Below are positions 5,050 through 11,950 of a stretch of 11,950 bases of DNA, piece after piece. The stretch comes from an uncultured Enterobacter sp. (GTDB lineage Bacteria > Pseudomonadota > Gammaproteobacteria > Enterobacterales > Enterobacteriaceae). The translations under genes and the position numbers were made by a program. Position 1 is the stretch's first letter. Every line of letters begins with the position of its first letter. A model generated the notes under the pieces. It did not search any database, was not told where the DNA came from, and saw only the letters and a list, made by a program, of their open reading frames with translations. The DNA lies in contig CAMKZP010000053.1 in the NCBI GenBank assembly GCA_946477805.1, positions 1 to 11,950 on the forward strand, in the 5' to 3' direction.

Positions 5050-7568
5050 AACAGAGACTGGATGCCATAAATCAACTGCGTGTCGATCGCGCGCTTGCTG
5101 CTATGGGCCCTGCTTTCCAGCAGGTTTACAGTCTGCTGCCGACATTATTGCACTATCACCATCCGCTGATGCCGGGTTACCTCGATGGTAACGTTCCCCA
5201 GGGCATTTGCCTCTTCACGCCTGATGAAACCCAACAGCATTACCTGAACGAGCTGGAACTCTACCGCGGCATGCCGCCGCAGGAATCCCCAAAAGGCGAG
5301 CTGCCGATCACCGGCGTTTACTCCATGGGAAGTACGTCATCGGTAGGGCAAAGCTGTTCCTCGGACCTGGACATCTGGGTCTGCCATCAGTCCTGGCTCG
5401 ACAACGAAGAGCGCCAGCTGCTGCAGCGTAAATGCAGCCTGCTTGAGAGCTGGGCGGCATCGCTTGGCGTGGAAGTGAGCTTCTTCCTGATCGATGAAAA
5501 CCGTTTCCGTCATAACGAAAGCGGCAGCCTCGGCGGTGAAGACTGCGGCTCGACGCAGCACATGCTGCTGCTCGACGAATTTTACCGTAGCGCCGTGCGC
5601 CTGGCCGGTAAGCGTATTCTGTGGAATATGGTGCCGTGCGGTGAAGAAGAGCATTACGATGATTACGTCATGTCGCTCTACTCACAGGGCGTGCTGACGC
5701 CGAACGAATGGCTGGACCTGGGCGGCCTCAGCTCCCTGTCCGCCGAAGAGTATTTTGGCGCGAGCCTGTGGCAGCTCTACAAGAGTATCGATTCACCCTA
5801 TAAAGCGGTGCTCAAAACGCTGCTGCTTGAAGCCTACTCCTGGGAATACCCTACGCCGCGCCTGCTGGCGAAAGACATTAAGCAGCGTCTGCACGACGGG
5901 GAGATCGTCTCCTTCGGGCTTGATGCCTACTGCATGATGCTGGAGCGCGTCACCGAATACCTGAAAGCCATTGATGACACCACGCGTCTCGACCTGGTGC
6001 GTCGATGTTTCTATCTCAAAGTCTGTGAAAAACTCAGCCGCGAGCGCGCGTGCGTTGGCTGGCGTCGGGAAGTGGTCAGTCAGTTAGTAAAAGAGTGGGG
6101 ATGGGACGAAGAGCGTCTGTCCATGCTCGACAACCGCGCCAACTGGAAGATCGACCAGGTGCGTGAAGCGCACAACGAACTGCTCGATGCGATGATGCAA
6201 AGCTACCGTAACCTCATTCGCTTTGCGCGCCGCAACAATCTCAGCGTCTCCGCCAGCCCGCAGGATATCGGGGTATTGACCCGTAAGCTGTACGCCGCCT
6301 TTGAAGCGCTGCCGGGTAAAGTCACCCTCGTGAACCCGCAGATTTCACCGGACCTTTCAGAGCCAAATCTGACCTTTATTTTTGTGCCGCCGGGTCGCGC
6401 TAACCGCACCGGGTGGTATCTCTACAACCGTGCGCCAAGCATGGACTCGATCGTCAGCCATCAGCCGCTTGAATATAACCGCTATCTGAACAAGCTGGTG
6501 GCCTGGGCCTGGTTCAACGGCCTGCTCACCTCGCGCACGCGCCTGTTTATCAAAGGCAACGAGGTGGTTGATTTGGCCAAGCTGCAGGAGATGGTGGCGG
6601 ACGTGTCGCACCATTTCCCGCTGCGCCTGCCGGCGCCAACGCCGAAAGCGCTCTACAGCCCGTGTGAGATCCGCCATCTGGCGATCATCGTCAACCTGGA
6701 GTACGACCCGACGGCGGCCTTCCGCAATCAGGTGGTTCACTTTGATTTCCGCAAGCTGGACGTCTTCAGCTTCGGCGAGCAGCAAAACTGCCTGGTGGGC
6801 AGCGTTGACCTCCTGTACCGCAACTCGTGGAACGAAGTGCGTACGCTGCACTTCAACGGCGAGCAGGCGATGATCGAAGCGCTGAAAACCATTCTTGGCA
6901 AGATGCACCAGGACGCCGCGCCGCCGGACAGCGTGGAAGTGTTCTGCTACAGCCAGCACCTGCGCGGTCTGATCCGTACCCGCGTGCAGCAGCTGGTGTC
7001 TGAATGCATTGAGCTGCGTCTTTCCAGCACCCGTCACGAAACCGGCCGCTTCAAAGCGCTGCGCGTCTCCGGCCAGACCTGGGGCCTGTTCTTTGAGCGC
7101 CTGAACGTGTCGGTACAGAAGCTGGAAAACGCCATTGAGTTCTACGGGGCGATCTCGCACAACAAGCTGCACGGCCTGTCGGTGCAGGTGGAAACCAACC
7201 ACGTCAAGCTGCCGCAGGTGGTGGACGGCTTTGCGAGCGAAGGAATTATTCAGTTCTTCTTCGAAGAGTCGGGCGAGGATGCCGGTTTCAACATTTACAT
7301 TTTAGATGAGACCAACCGCGCCGAAGTGTATCACCACTGTGAGGGCAGCAAAGAGGAGCTGGTGCGCGACGTCAGCCGCTTCTATTCGTCGTCGCATGAC
7401 CGCTTCACCTACGGCTCCAGCTTTATCAACTTCAACCTGCCGCAGTTCTACCAGATTGTGAACGTCGACGGCCGTGCGCAGGTGATCCCGTTCCGTGCCC
7501 AGGCCGTTGCGCCTGCCGTGCCGGCGAATCAGGATACCGCGCCGCTGCTGCAGCAGTATTTTTCCTGA
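5025..7568 (+). CDS. cyaA: Adenylate cyclase, class I
   Basis: CyaA makes cAMP from ATP and so sets CRP activity. The 847-residue protein is one shorter than I recall for E. coli (848). The N-terminal catalytic half shows the nucleotidyltransferase signature GS (102-103) with DLD (114-116) in [11 protein letters not shown]. The C-terminal half (about 450-847) is the regulatory part that in E. coli responds to the glucose PTS protein EIIA-Glc. The start is TTG at 5025: the next residues, [17 protein letters not shown], begin exactly as in E. coli CyaA, which also uses TTG. AGGCGA at 5013-5018 is the ribosome site. The TTG start is known to hold down synthesis in E. coli. The tail near residues 820-840 ([12 protein letters not shown]) is the most diverged part, while LLQQYFS at the end is kept. 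It is divergent from hemC and convergent with cyaY. Confidence 0.97.
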   Translation: MYLYIETLKQRLDAINQLRVDRALAAMGPAFQQVYSLLPTLLHYHHPLMPGYLDGNVPQGICLFTPDETQQHYLNELELYRGMPPQESPKGELPITGVYSMGSTSSVGQSCSSDLDIWVCHQSWLDNEERQLLQRKCSLLESWAASLGVEVSFFLIDENRFRHNESGSLGGEDCGSTQHMLLLDEFYRSAVRLAGKRILWNMVPCGEEEHYDDYVMSLYSQGVLTPNEWLDLGGLSSLSAEEYFGASLWQLYKSIDSPYKAVLKTLLLEAYSWEYPTPRLLAKDIKQRLHDGEIVSFGLDAYCMMLERVTEYLKAIDDTTRLDLVRRCFYLKVCEKLSRERACVGWRREVVSQLVKEWGWDEERLSMLDNRANWKIDQVREAHNELLDAMMQSYRNLIRFARRNNLSVSASPQDIGVLTRKLYAAFEALPGKVTLVNPQISPDLSEPNLTFIFVPPGRANRTGWYLYNRAPSMDSIVSHQPLEYNRYLNKLVAWAWFNGLLTSRTRLFIKGNEVVDLAKLQEMVADVSHHFPLRLPAPTPKALYSPCEIRHLAIIVNLEYDPTAAFRNQVVHFDFRKLDVFSFGEQQNCLVGSVDLLYRNSWNEVRTLHFNGEQAMIEALKTILGKMHQDAAPPDSVEVFCYSQHLRGLIRTRVQQLVSECIELRLSSTRHETGRFKALRVSGQTWGLFFERLNVSVQKLENAIEFYGAISHNKLHGLSVQVETNHVKLPQVVDGFASEGIIQFFFEESGEDAGFNIYILDETNRAEVYHHCEGSKEELVRDVSRFYSSSHDRFTYGSSFINFNLPQFYQIVNVDGRAQVIPFRAQAVAPAVPANQDTAPLLQQYFS

Positions 7569-7576
7569 GCCTTTTC

Positions 7577-7652
7577 GCCCGGTGGCGCTAACACAGACCA
7601 GGCCAACGGTCTGAGTTGCTGTAGGCCCGGTAAGGCGAAGCCGCCACCGGGC
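7577..7652 (+). repeat. REP pair (BIME) between cyaA and cyaY
   Basis: GCCCGGTGGCG (7577-7587) and CGCCACCGGGC (7642-7652) form an 11-bp perfect inverted repeat. Between them is a 6-bp hairpin CAGACC/GGTCTG (7594-7613). The right member is a full REP (7621-7652) that can fold alone as GCCCGGT...ACCGGGC with an inner GGC-GAA-GCC. The left one is a half-length inverted copy. It fills the gap between two convergent genes, the usual REP location, and may stabilise mRNA 3' ends. No T run is seen in either direction, so it is not a clear intrinsic terminator. Confidence 0.85.
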
Positions 7653-7659
7653 AACAACA

Positions 7660-7980
7660 CTACCTGAAACTGACCGTCTCACCCGCCTGAGCCGTCGCCG
7701 CCTGTTCCAGCAGATCCCAGAACGTTTCGCCGCTGCGGTCGCATACCCACTCGTCACCCTTCAGATCGAAATGATAGCCGCCCTGTTTGGCTGCCAGCCA
7801 CACCTGGTGAAGCGGCTCCTGGCGGTTGATGATAATTTTACTGCCGTTTTCGAAGCTGAGGGTCAGGATGCCGCCGTTGATCTCACAATCGATATCGCTG
7901 TCGCCGTCCCAGTCGTCCAGACGTTCTTCAATGGTCATCCACAGGGTGTCGGCAAGGCGATGGAATTCACTGTCGTTCAT
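7660..7980 (-). CDS. cyaY: Frataxin-like iron-binding protein CyaY
   Basis: The 106-residue protein has the same length as E. coli CyaY. Bacterial frataxin binds iron and the IscS desulfurase and tunes iron-sulphur cluster assembly on IscU. The first helix carries the acidic ridge used for iron and IscS binding (E18, E19, D22, D23, D25, D27, D29, D31). The beta sheet follows with conserved [12 protein letters not shown] (54-65), GGYHFDL (67-73) and a C-terminal helix after FWDLLEQ (87-93). The small soluble protein has no signal sequence. AGGAAC lies 7 bases before the ATG. It is transcribed alone, convergent with cyaA and divergent from lptM. Confidence 0.96.
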   Translation of the reverse strand: MNDSEFHRLADTLWMTIEERLDDWDGDSDIDCEINGGILTLSFENGSKIIINRQEPLHQVWLAAKQGGYHFDLKGDEWVCDRSGETFWDLLEQAATAQAGETVSFR

Positions 7981-8010
7981 GGTTTTGTTCCTGTTTTTCG
8001 TGATGGCGGC

Positions 8011-8039
8011 AGTATAACCCTAAATAATTCCCGTTGCAG
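8011..8039 (-). promoter_or_regulatory. Likely cyaY promoter
   Basis: On the - strand CTGCAA (8039-8034, 3 of 6), a 17-base spacer and TATACT (8016-8011, 5 of 6) would start transcription near 8004, about 24 bases before the cyaY ATG. Confidence 0.5.
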
Positions 8040-8054
8040 GAAAGCGGCAAACTC

Positions 8055-8082
8055 TTGCTTTTGTGTCTTCTCCTGCGATGAT
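8055..8082 (+). promoter_or_regulatory. Candidate lptM-dapF operon promoter
   Basis: TTGCTT (8055-8060) and GATGAT (8077-8082), with 16 bases between, are each 4 of 6 to consensus. Transcription would start near 8089, about 27 bases before the lptM ATG. It is the only fair pair in the 135-base gap between cyaY and lptM. Confidence 0.4.
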
Positions 8083-8115
8083 AGAAACAGATTTGAACTT
8101 ACGGGCAACTTTATA

Positions 8116-8319
8116 ATGAAAAACGTCTTCGGAACGCTTGCCGTTCTCATCACGCTGTTTAGCCTGACCGGCTGCGGGCTAAAAGGGCCGCTGTACTTCC
8201 CGCCTGCGGATAAATCCGCGCCGCCGCCAACGAAACCCGTGCAAAGCGGTATCGAGTCTTCAACGCCGAACACGAACGATCGTGGCAATGACGGTGGCCC
8301 GACTCAGGTTAATCTCTGA
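8116..8319 (+). CDS. lptM: Lipoprotein LptM (YifL)
   Basis: The 67-residue lipoprotein has a signal peptide of 19 residues ([19 protein letters not shown]) and a lipobox LTGC with the acylated Cys at 20. [13 protein letters not shown] follows directly and is the family's most conserved block. The rest is a Pro/Ser/Thr-rich flexible tail. Residue 2 after Cys is Gly, not Asp, so export to the outer membrane by Lol is expected. In E. coli this protein, formerly YifL, binds the LptD/LptE translocon and helps LptD fold with correct disulphides. I chose ATG 8116 because the frame upstream continues without any signal-like sequence and E. coli YifL starts at the same residue. The ribosome site is weak. 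It precedes dapF by 35 bases and is probably co-transcribed with it. Confidence 0.93.
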   Translation: MKNVFGTLAVLITLFSLTGCGLKGPLYFPPADKSAPPPTKPVQSGIESSTPNTNDRGNDGGPTQVNL

Positions 8320-8354
8320 CGATTACGTTCTGTACCCGCGCAATGGAGCAAATG

Positions 8355-9179
8355 ATGCAGTTCTCTAAAATGCATGGCCTTGGCAACGATTTTATGGTCG
8401 TCGACGCGGTAACGCAGAATGTCTTTTTCTCCCCGGAGCTGATTCGCCGCCTGGCGGATCGCCACGTGGGCGTCGGGTTCGATCAGCTGCTGGTGGTTGA
8501 GCCACCCTACGATCCCGATCTCGATTTCCACTACCGCATCTTTAACGCCGACGGCAGCGAAGTTTCCCAGTGCGGCAACGGCGCCCGCTGTTTCGCCCGC
8601 TTTGTACGCCTGAAAGGGCTGACCAATAAGCGCGATATCCGCGTCAGCACGGCCAACGGCCGTATGGTGCTCAGCGTCACTGACGATGAGCTGGTGCGCG
8701 TGAACATGGGCGAACCCAACTTCGAGCCCTCCGCCGTGCCGTTTCGCGCAAACAAAGCGGAAAAGACCTATATTATGCGTGCGGCCGAGCAGACAGTATT
8801 GTGCGGCGTCGTCTCGATGGGCAACCCGCACTGCGTCATTCAGGTGGATGATGTGGACACCGCCGCGGTCGAAAGCCTTGGCCCGGTGCTGGAGGGCCAC
8901 GAGCGCTTCCCGGAGCGGGCGAACATCGGTTTTATGCAGGTGGTCAGGCGTGAGCACATCCGCCTGCGGGTTTACGAGCGCGGCGCGGGCGAAACCCAGG
9001 CCTGCGGAAGCGGTGCCTGTGCGGCGGTTGCTGTCGGCATCTCTCAGGGGTTACTGGCAGAAGAGGTTCGCGTGGAGCTACCGGGCGGGCGTCTTGATAT
9101 TGCCTGGAAAGGTCCGGGCCAGCCGCTGTATATGACTGGCCCGGCGACACACGTTTATGACGGGTTTATCCATCTATGA
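8355..9179 (+). CDS. dapF: Diaminopimelate epimerase
   Basis: DapF converts LL- to meso-diaminopimelate, the lysine precursor and peptidoglycan cross-linker, without cofactor. It uses two cysteines as acid and base: Cys73 in [10 protein letters not shown] and Cys217 in [10 protein letters not shown]. Both are present at the E. coli positions, in the two similar lobes of the fold. The 274 residues equal the E. coli length when the start is ATG 8355 ([13 protein letters not shown]). In-frame ATGs also occur at 8343 and 8352. GGAG at 8345-8348 stands 6 bases before 8355, overlapping the 8343 ATG, which decides for 8355. The TGA overlaps the yigA start as ATGA. Confidence 0.97.
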   Translation: MQFSKMHGLGNDFMVVDAVTQNVFFSPELIRRLADRHVGVGFDQLLVVEPPYDPDLDFHYRIFNADGSEVSQCGNGARCFARFVRLKGLTNKRDIRVSTANGRMVLSVTDDELVRVNMGEPNFEPSAVPFRANKAEKTYIMRAAEQTVLCGVVSMGNPHCVIQVDDVDTAAVESLGPVLEGHERFPERANIGFMQVVRREHIRLRVYERGAGETQACGSGACAAVAVGISQGLLAEEVRVELPGGRLDIAWKGPGQPLYMTGPATHVYDGFIHL

Positions 9180-9883
9180 AACAACCAGGGGAAGAACTGC
9201 AGGAAACGGTGACGGAGCTGGACGACAGAGCCGTAGCTGATTATCTGCTGAACAATCCTGAGTTCTTTATCCGCAATGCACGCGTCGTCGAAAAGATGCG
9301 CGTGCCGCATCCGGTTCGCGAGACCGTGTCGCTGGTCGAATGGCACATGGCCCGCTCGCGCAACCACATCAATCAGCTCGAAGAAAACATGACGCTGCTG
9401 ATGGAGCAGGCCAGCAACAACGAAAGCCTGTTTTACCGGCTGCTGCACCTGCAGGCGCGTCTGGCCTCGGCCCACAGCCTTGACGAGTTTCTCAGCCGCT
9501 TCCACCGCTGGGCGCGCGAGCTGGGGCTGGCGGGCGCAACGATTCGCCTCTTCCCGGACCGTTGGCGCATTGGCGCGCCGTCCGGTTTCACCCATCTCGC
9601 GCTGAGCCGCCAGGCGTTTGAGCCGCTGCGCATTCAGCGTCTGGGCCATGAGCACCACTATCTGGGGCCGCTGAACGGACCAGAGCTGCTGGTCGTCCTG
9701 CCGGAAGCCAAAGCCATTGGCTCGGTGGCGATGTCGCTGATGGGGCGCGAGGGCGATCTGGGCGTATTGTTATTTACCAGCCGCGACGCGCACCACTATG
9801 AGCAGGGGCAAGGCACGCATCTGCTGCAGGAGATCGCCCTGATGCTGCCCGAGCTGCTGGAGCGCTGGGTTGAGCGCATATGA
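9176..9883 (+). CDS. yigA: DUF484 family protein YigA
   Basis: The 235-residue protein has the length of E. coli YigA and belongs to the DUF484 family. The N-terminal part has the family's [14 protein letters not shown] (about 21-34) and [20 protein letters not shown] helical stretch (about 55-80) probably forms a coiled coil. A GAF-like domain follows (about 85-225), with [10 protein letters not shown] and a late [20 protein letters not shown]. There is no signal peptide or membrane segment. Its function is not known. The family sits next to xerC in many gamma-proteobacteria, which suggests a link to XerC or its regulation, but nothing in the sequence proves it. It overlaps dapF and xerC by ATGA at both ends and lacks a clear ribosome site, so it depends on coupling. 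Confidence 0.92.
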   Translation: MKQPGEELQETVTELDDRAVADYLLNNPEFFIRNARVVEKMRVPHPVRETVSLVEWHMARSRNHINQLEENMTLLMEQASNNESLFYRLLHLQARLASAHSLDEFLSRFHRWARELGLAGATIRLFPDRWRIGAPSGFTHLALSRQAFEPLRIQRLGHEHHYLGPLNGPELLVVLPEAKAIGSVAMSLMGREGDLGVLLFTSRDAHHYEQGQGTHLLQEIALMLPELLERWVERI

Positions 9884-10782
9884 CGGACGCACTGCTCGCC
9901 GCTGACGTCACGCGCTTTCTGCGCTATCTGGGCGTTGAGCGTCAGCTCAGCCCCATTACGCTGCTGAACTACCGGCGCCAGCTCGACGCCATCCTGCAGA
10001 TTGCCGACGAAATCGGCCTGAAAAGCTGGCAGCAGTGTGACGCGGCCACGGTTCGCGGGTTCGTGGTGCGTAGCCGCAAAAAAAATCTCAGCCCGGCGAG
10101 CCTCGCGCTCAGGCTTTCCGCCCTGCGCAGCTTCTTCGACTGGCTGGTCAGCCAGGGCAGCCTGAAAGCCAACCCGGCGAAGGGCATCGCTACGCCGAAA
10201 GCCCCGCGCCATCTGCCGAAAAATATCGACGTCGACGACGTAAACCGCCTGCTGGATATCGATCTCAACGATCCGCTGGCCGTGCGCGACCGCGCGATGC
10301 TGGAGGTGATGTACGGCGCCGGGCTGCGTCTTTCCGAGCTGGTGAATCTTGATATCAAACACCTCGACCTGGAGTCTGGCGAAGTGTGGGTGATGGGCAA
10401 AGGCAGCAAAGAGCGCCGCCTGCCGATTGGCCGCAACGCGGTCTCCTGGATTGAGCACTGGCTGGATCTGCGCGGGCTGTTTGGCGCAGAAGAGGACGCG
10501 CTGTTTTTATCGAAGCTGGGCAAACGCATTTCGGCGCGTAACGTGCAGAAGCGCTTTGCGGAGTGGGGCATTAAGCAGGGGCTGAACAGCCACGTTCACC
10601 CGCACAAGCTGCGCCACTCGTTTGCCACCCATATGCTCGAATCAAGCGGCGATCTGCGCGGCGTGCAGGAACTCCTCGGCCACGCGAACCTGTCGACCAC
10701 CCAAATCTATACCCACTTAGACTTCCAGCACCTTGCCTCGGTGTATGACGCGGCGCATCCACGCGCCAAACGGGGGAAATAA
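9880..10782 (+). CDS. xerC: Tyrosine recombinase XerC
   Basis: XerC, with XerD and FtsK, recombines chromosome dimers at dif, and plasmid dimers at sites such as cer. The 300-residue protein is two longer than I recall for E. coli XerC. The N-terminal SAM-like DNA-binding domain spans about 8-95. The catalytic domain (about 110-290) has all active residues: Arg150 in GAGLRLSEL, Lys174 in GKGSKERR, His242 and Arg245 in [10 protein letters not shown], His268 in [11 protein letters not shown], and the nucleophile Tyr277 in IYTHLDF. It is a housekeeping copy, not an integron or phage integrase: the operon place, codon use and full match to XerC show this. It starts in ATGA overlap with yigA, and its TAA shares one base with the yigB ATG. 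Confidence 0.97.
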   Translation: MTDALLAADVTRFLRYLGVERQLSPITLLNYRRQLDAILQIADEIGLKSWQQCDAATVRGFVVRSRKKNLSPASLALRLSALRSFFDWLVSQGSLKANPAKGIATPKAPRHLPKNIDVDDVNRLLDIDLNDPLAVRDRAMLEVMYGAGLRLSELVNLDIKHLDLESGEVWVMGKGSKERRLPIGRNAVSWIEHWLDLRGLFGAEEDALFLSKLGKRISARNVQKRFAEWGIKQGLNSHVHPHKLRHSFATHMLESSGDLRGVQELLGHANLSTTQIYTHLDFQHLASVYDAAHPRAKRGK

Positions 10783-11498
10783 TGCGTTTTTACCGCCCAC
10801 TCGGCCAGATCTCGGCCCTGACGTTTGACCTTGATGACACCCTTTATGACAACCGCGAGGTGATCCTGCGCACCGAGCAGGCGTCGCTGACGTTTGTACA
10901 GAACTACCATCCGGCGCTGAAAGCGATGCAGAACAAGGACTTTCAGCAGCTGCGTCAGTCCCTGCGGGAGACCGAGCCGGAGATTTACCACGACGTCACC
11001 GAATGGCGGCGCCGCGCGGTTGAGCAGGCGATGCTCAACGCGGGCCTGAGCGCGCGCGAGGCGGCCATTGGCGCGGAGGCGTCGATGGAAAACTTCGCGA
11101 AATGGCGCAGCCGTATTGACGTGCCGCAGGAGACTCACGACACCCTGGCGAAGCTTGCCGAGAAGTGGCCGCTGGTGGCCATCACCAACGGCAATGCCCA
11201 GCCGGAACGCTTTGGTCTGGGGGATTACTTTAAATTCGTGCTGCGCGCGGGCCCGCACGGGCGCTCGAAGCCGTTCAGCGACATGTACCATCTGGCGGCG
11301 GAGAAGCTGACCCTGCCGCTCGGCGAGATCCTGCACGTCGGCGACGATCTGACCACCGACGTGGCCGGGGCAATTCGCTGCGGCATGCAGGCCTGCTGGA
11401 TCAGGCCGGAAAACGCCGACCTGATGACCACGGCCGACAGCCGCCTTCTGCCGCACGTGGAAATTTCGCGGTTGGCATCCCTCACGACGCTGATATAA
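10782..11498 (+). CDS. yigB: HAD-family phosphatase YigB (FMN phosphatase)
   Basis: The 238-residue cytosolic protein carries all four HAD motifs: I, DLDDT (Asp16 nucleophile, Asp18); II, Thr135 in AITNGN; III, Lys163 in [17 protein letters not shown] with Asp188, Asp189 and Asp193. A helical cap lies between motifs I and II (about 22-115). The E. coli enzyme dephosphorylates FMN to riboflavin and also acts on other small phosphates. In vivo substrates here are inferred. It starts in TAATG overlap with xerC, with GGGGGAAA just before the ATG as ribosome site. The TAA stop (11496-11498) lies inside the -10 box of the uvrD promoter. Confidence 0.95.
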   Translation: MRFYRPLGQISALTFDLDDTLYDNREVILRTEQASLTFVQNYHPALKAMQNKDFQQLRQSLRETEPEIYHDVTEWRRRAVEQAMLNAGLSAREAAIGAEASMENFAKWRSRIDVPQETHDTLAKLAEKWPLVAITNGNAQPERFGLGDYFKFVLRAGPHGRSKPFSDMYHLAAEKLTLPLGEILHVGDDLTTDVAGAIRCGMQACWIRPENADLMTTADSRLLPHVEISRLASLTTLI

Positions 11499-11499
11499 T
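11472..11499 (+). promoter_or_regulatory. uvrD promoter inside the end of yigB
   Basis: TTGGCA (11472-11477, 5 of 6), 16 bases, and a perfect TATAAT (11494-11499) preceded by TGA (an extended -10) make the best sigma-70 promoter in the window. The -10 contains the yigB stop codon. Expected start near 11506. This is the position of the SOS promoter of uvrD in E. coli. Confidence 0.88.
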
Positions 11500-11510
11500 C
11501 ACCAATAATA

Positions 11511-11526
11511 TTGTATAAATTACCAG
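11511..11526 (+). promoter_or_regulatory. LexA (SOS) box of uvrD
   Basis: TTGTATAAATTACCAG matches CTGT-N8-ACAG at 6 of 8 conserved positions (TTGT and CCAG). It lies just after the expected transcription start, the place of the E. coli uvrD box CTGTATATATACCCAG. Bound LexA would hinder promoter clearance, and RecA-driven LexA cleavage would induce uvrD. The change of the first C to T suggests a weaker box than E. coli's. Confidence 0.72.
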
Positions 11527-11540
11527 GGTTTTGCAGTTGT

Positions 11541-11573
11541 AGGCCCGGTAAGCGAAGCGCCACCGGGCGTTTT
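11541..11573 (+). repeat. REP hairpin in the uvrD leader, followed by a T run
   Basis: GCCCGGT (11543-11549) and ACCGGGC (11562-11568) form a 7-bp stem, with inner GC-GAA-GC, and GTTTT follows (11569-11573). Sequence and flank (GTAGGCCCGGTAA) match the REP at 7621-7652, less one G and one C lost symmetrically. It lies in the transcribed uvrD leader, 33 bases before the ATG, so it could attenuate uvrD transcription as well as end the yigB transcript. Confidence 0.85.
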
Positions 11574-11605
11574 GCTGTGTTTCTGAATACTATGTGACGG
11601 TGCCA

Positions 11606-11950
11606 ATGGACGTTTCTTACCTGCTCGACAGCCTTAATGACAAACAGCGTGAAGCCGTAGCGGCCTCGCGCACCAACATGCTGGTGCTGGCTGGAGCGGG
11701 CAGTGGTAAGACGCGCGTGCTGGTTCACCGTATCGCCTGGCTGCAGAGCGTGGAGAACTGCTCTCCCTACTCCATCATGGCGGTGACCTTCACCAACAAG
11801 GCGGCGGCAGAGATGCGCCACCGTATCGCACAGCTGATGGGCACCAGCCAGGGCGGCATGTGGGTTGGCACCTTCCACGGCCTGGCGCACCGCCTGCTGC
11901 GCGCGCACCATATGGACGCCAACCTGCCGCAGGATTTCCAGATCCTCGAC
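11606..11950 (+). CDS. uvrD: DNA helicase II (UvrD), N-terminal 115 codons
   Basis: UvrD is the superfamily-1 3'-5' helicase of nucleotide-excision and mismatch repair. It releases UvrC and the cut oligonucleotide, and unwinds from MutH nicks. The window cuts it after 115 codons of about 720. Visible parts are the Q motif with Gln14 in LNDKQREAV, Walker A AGAGSGKT (29-36, Lys35), motif Ia TFTNKAAAEMRHR (about 63-75) and motif Ib VGTFHGLAHRLLR (about 87-99). The protein start MDVSYLLDSLNDKQ is that of E. coli UvrD. The ribosome site is weak (ACGGTGCCA before the ATG), like that I recall from E. coli. It has its own SOS promoter but can also be read from the dapF-xerC-yigB operon through the REP hairpin. 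Confidence 0.97.
   Translation, partial: MDVSYLLDSLNDKQREAVAASRTNMLVLAGAGSGKTRVLVHRIAWLQSVENCSPYSIMAVTFTNKAAAEMRHRIAQLMGTSQGGMWVGTFHGLAHRLLRAHHMDANLPQDFQILD

Noticed and set aside
6357..7202. 281-codon open frame antisense to cyaA
   Set aside because: cyaA is a clear full-length gene here; antisense open frames of this size are common in GC-rich genes, and this one has no motif.
7621..7652. REP palindromes as CRISPR-like repeats
   Set aside because: Only two full copies lie 3.9 kb apart, with no spacers or cas genes; both are intergenic REP elements.
7771..8115. N-terminal extension of the lptM reading frame to 182 codons
   Set aside because: The extra 115 codons run antisense to cyaY and through the promoter gap; the lipoprotein signal at 8116 defines the start.
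8304..8957. 217-codon open frame antisense to dapF
   Set aside because: DapF with both catalytic cysteines is unambiguous on the + strand; the antisense product resembles no family.
9880..10782. Tyrosine recombinase as a sign of a mobile element or integron
   Set aside because: It is the housekeeping XerC in its usual dapF-yigA-xerC-yigB-uvrD context, with no att sites, cassettes or phage genes nearby.
10707..11456. 249-codon open frame antisense to yigB
   Set aside because: YigB shows all four HAD motifs in the + frame; the antisense frame has no start signal or domain.

Overview
This is a stretch of core chromosome from a gamma-proteobacterium of the Enterobacteriaceae. The protein sequences of HemC, CyaA, DapF, XerC, LptM and the start of UvrD are close to what I recall for Escherichia coli K-12, though clearly diverged. 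The GC-rich third positions and the REP elements built on GCCCGGT...ACCGGGC suggest an Enterobacter/Klebsiella-type relative rather than E. coli itself. The genus cannot be settled from this window alone. I see no insertion sequence, prophage, CRISPR array or foreign gene, and no convincing new multi-gene system.

Layout. (1) 1-549, + strand: the 3' part of tRNA-Pro(TGG) and its terminator, then about 270 bases without a gene that hold GlrR-type activator sites and a sigma-54 promoter, then the small RNA GlmZ. (2) 555-4676, - strand: the haem-pathway operon hemC-hemD-hemX-hemY, ending in a terminator that faces the GlmZ terminator. (3) 4677-5024: divergent control region between hemC and cyaA, with a CRP site on the cyaA promoter and a structured cyaA leader. 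(4) 5025-7568, + strand: cyaA, translated from a TTG codon. (5) 7577-7652: a REP/BIME palindrome between convergent cyaA and cyaY. (6) 7660-7980, - strand: cyaY (frataxin). (7) 8055-11498, + strand: lptM, dapF, yigA, xerC, yigB, with the last four joined by 1-4 base overlaps. (8) 11472-11950: the SOS-type uvrD promoter inside the end of yigB, a LexA box, a REP hairpin in the uvrD leader, and the first 115 codons of uvrD.

How they work together. HemC and HemD make uroporphyrinogen III, and HemX and HemY are membrane proteins of the same operon. CyaA makes cAMP and is fed back on by cAMP-CRP through the site over its own promoter. GlmZ belongs to the amino-sugar (glmS) circuit. DapF supplies meso-diaminopimelate for wall and lysine. 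LptM is an outer-membrane lipoprotein that assists LptD. XerC resolves chromosome dimers, YigB is a HAD phosphatase, and UvrD is the repair helicase. The most interesting material is regulatory: helically phased GlrR sites at glmZ, the cyaA leader with hairpins and an out-of-frame mini-ORF over the TTG start, and a REP hairpin followed by a short T run in the SOS-controlled uvrD leader.
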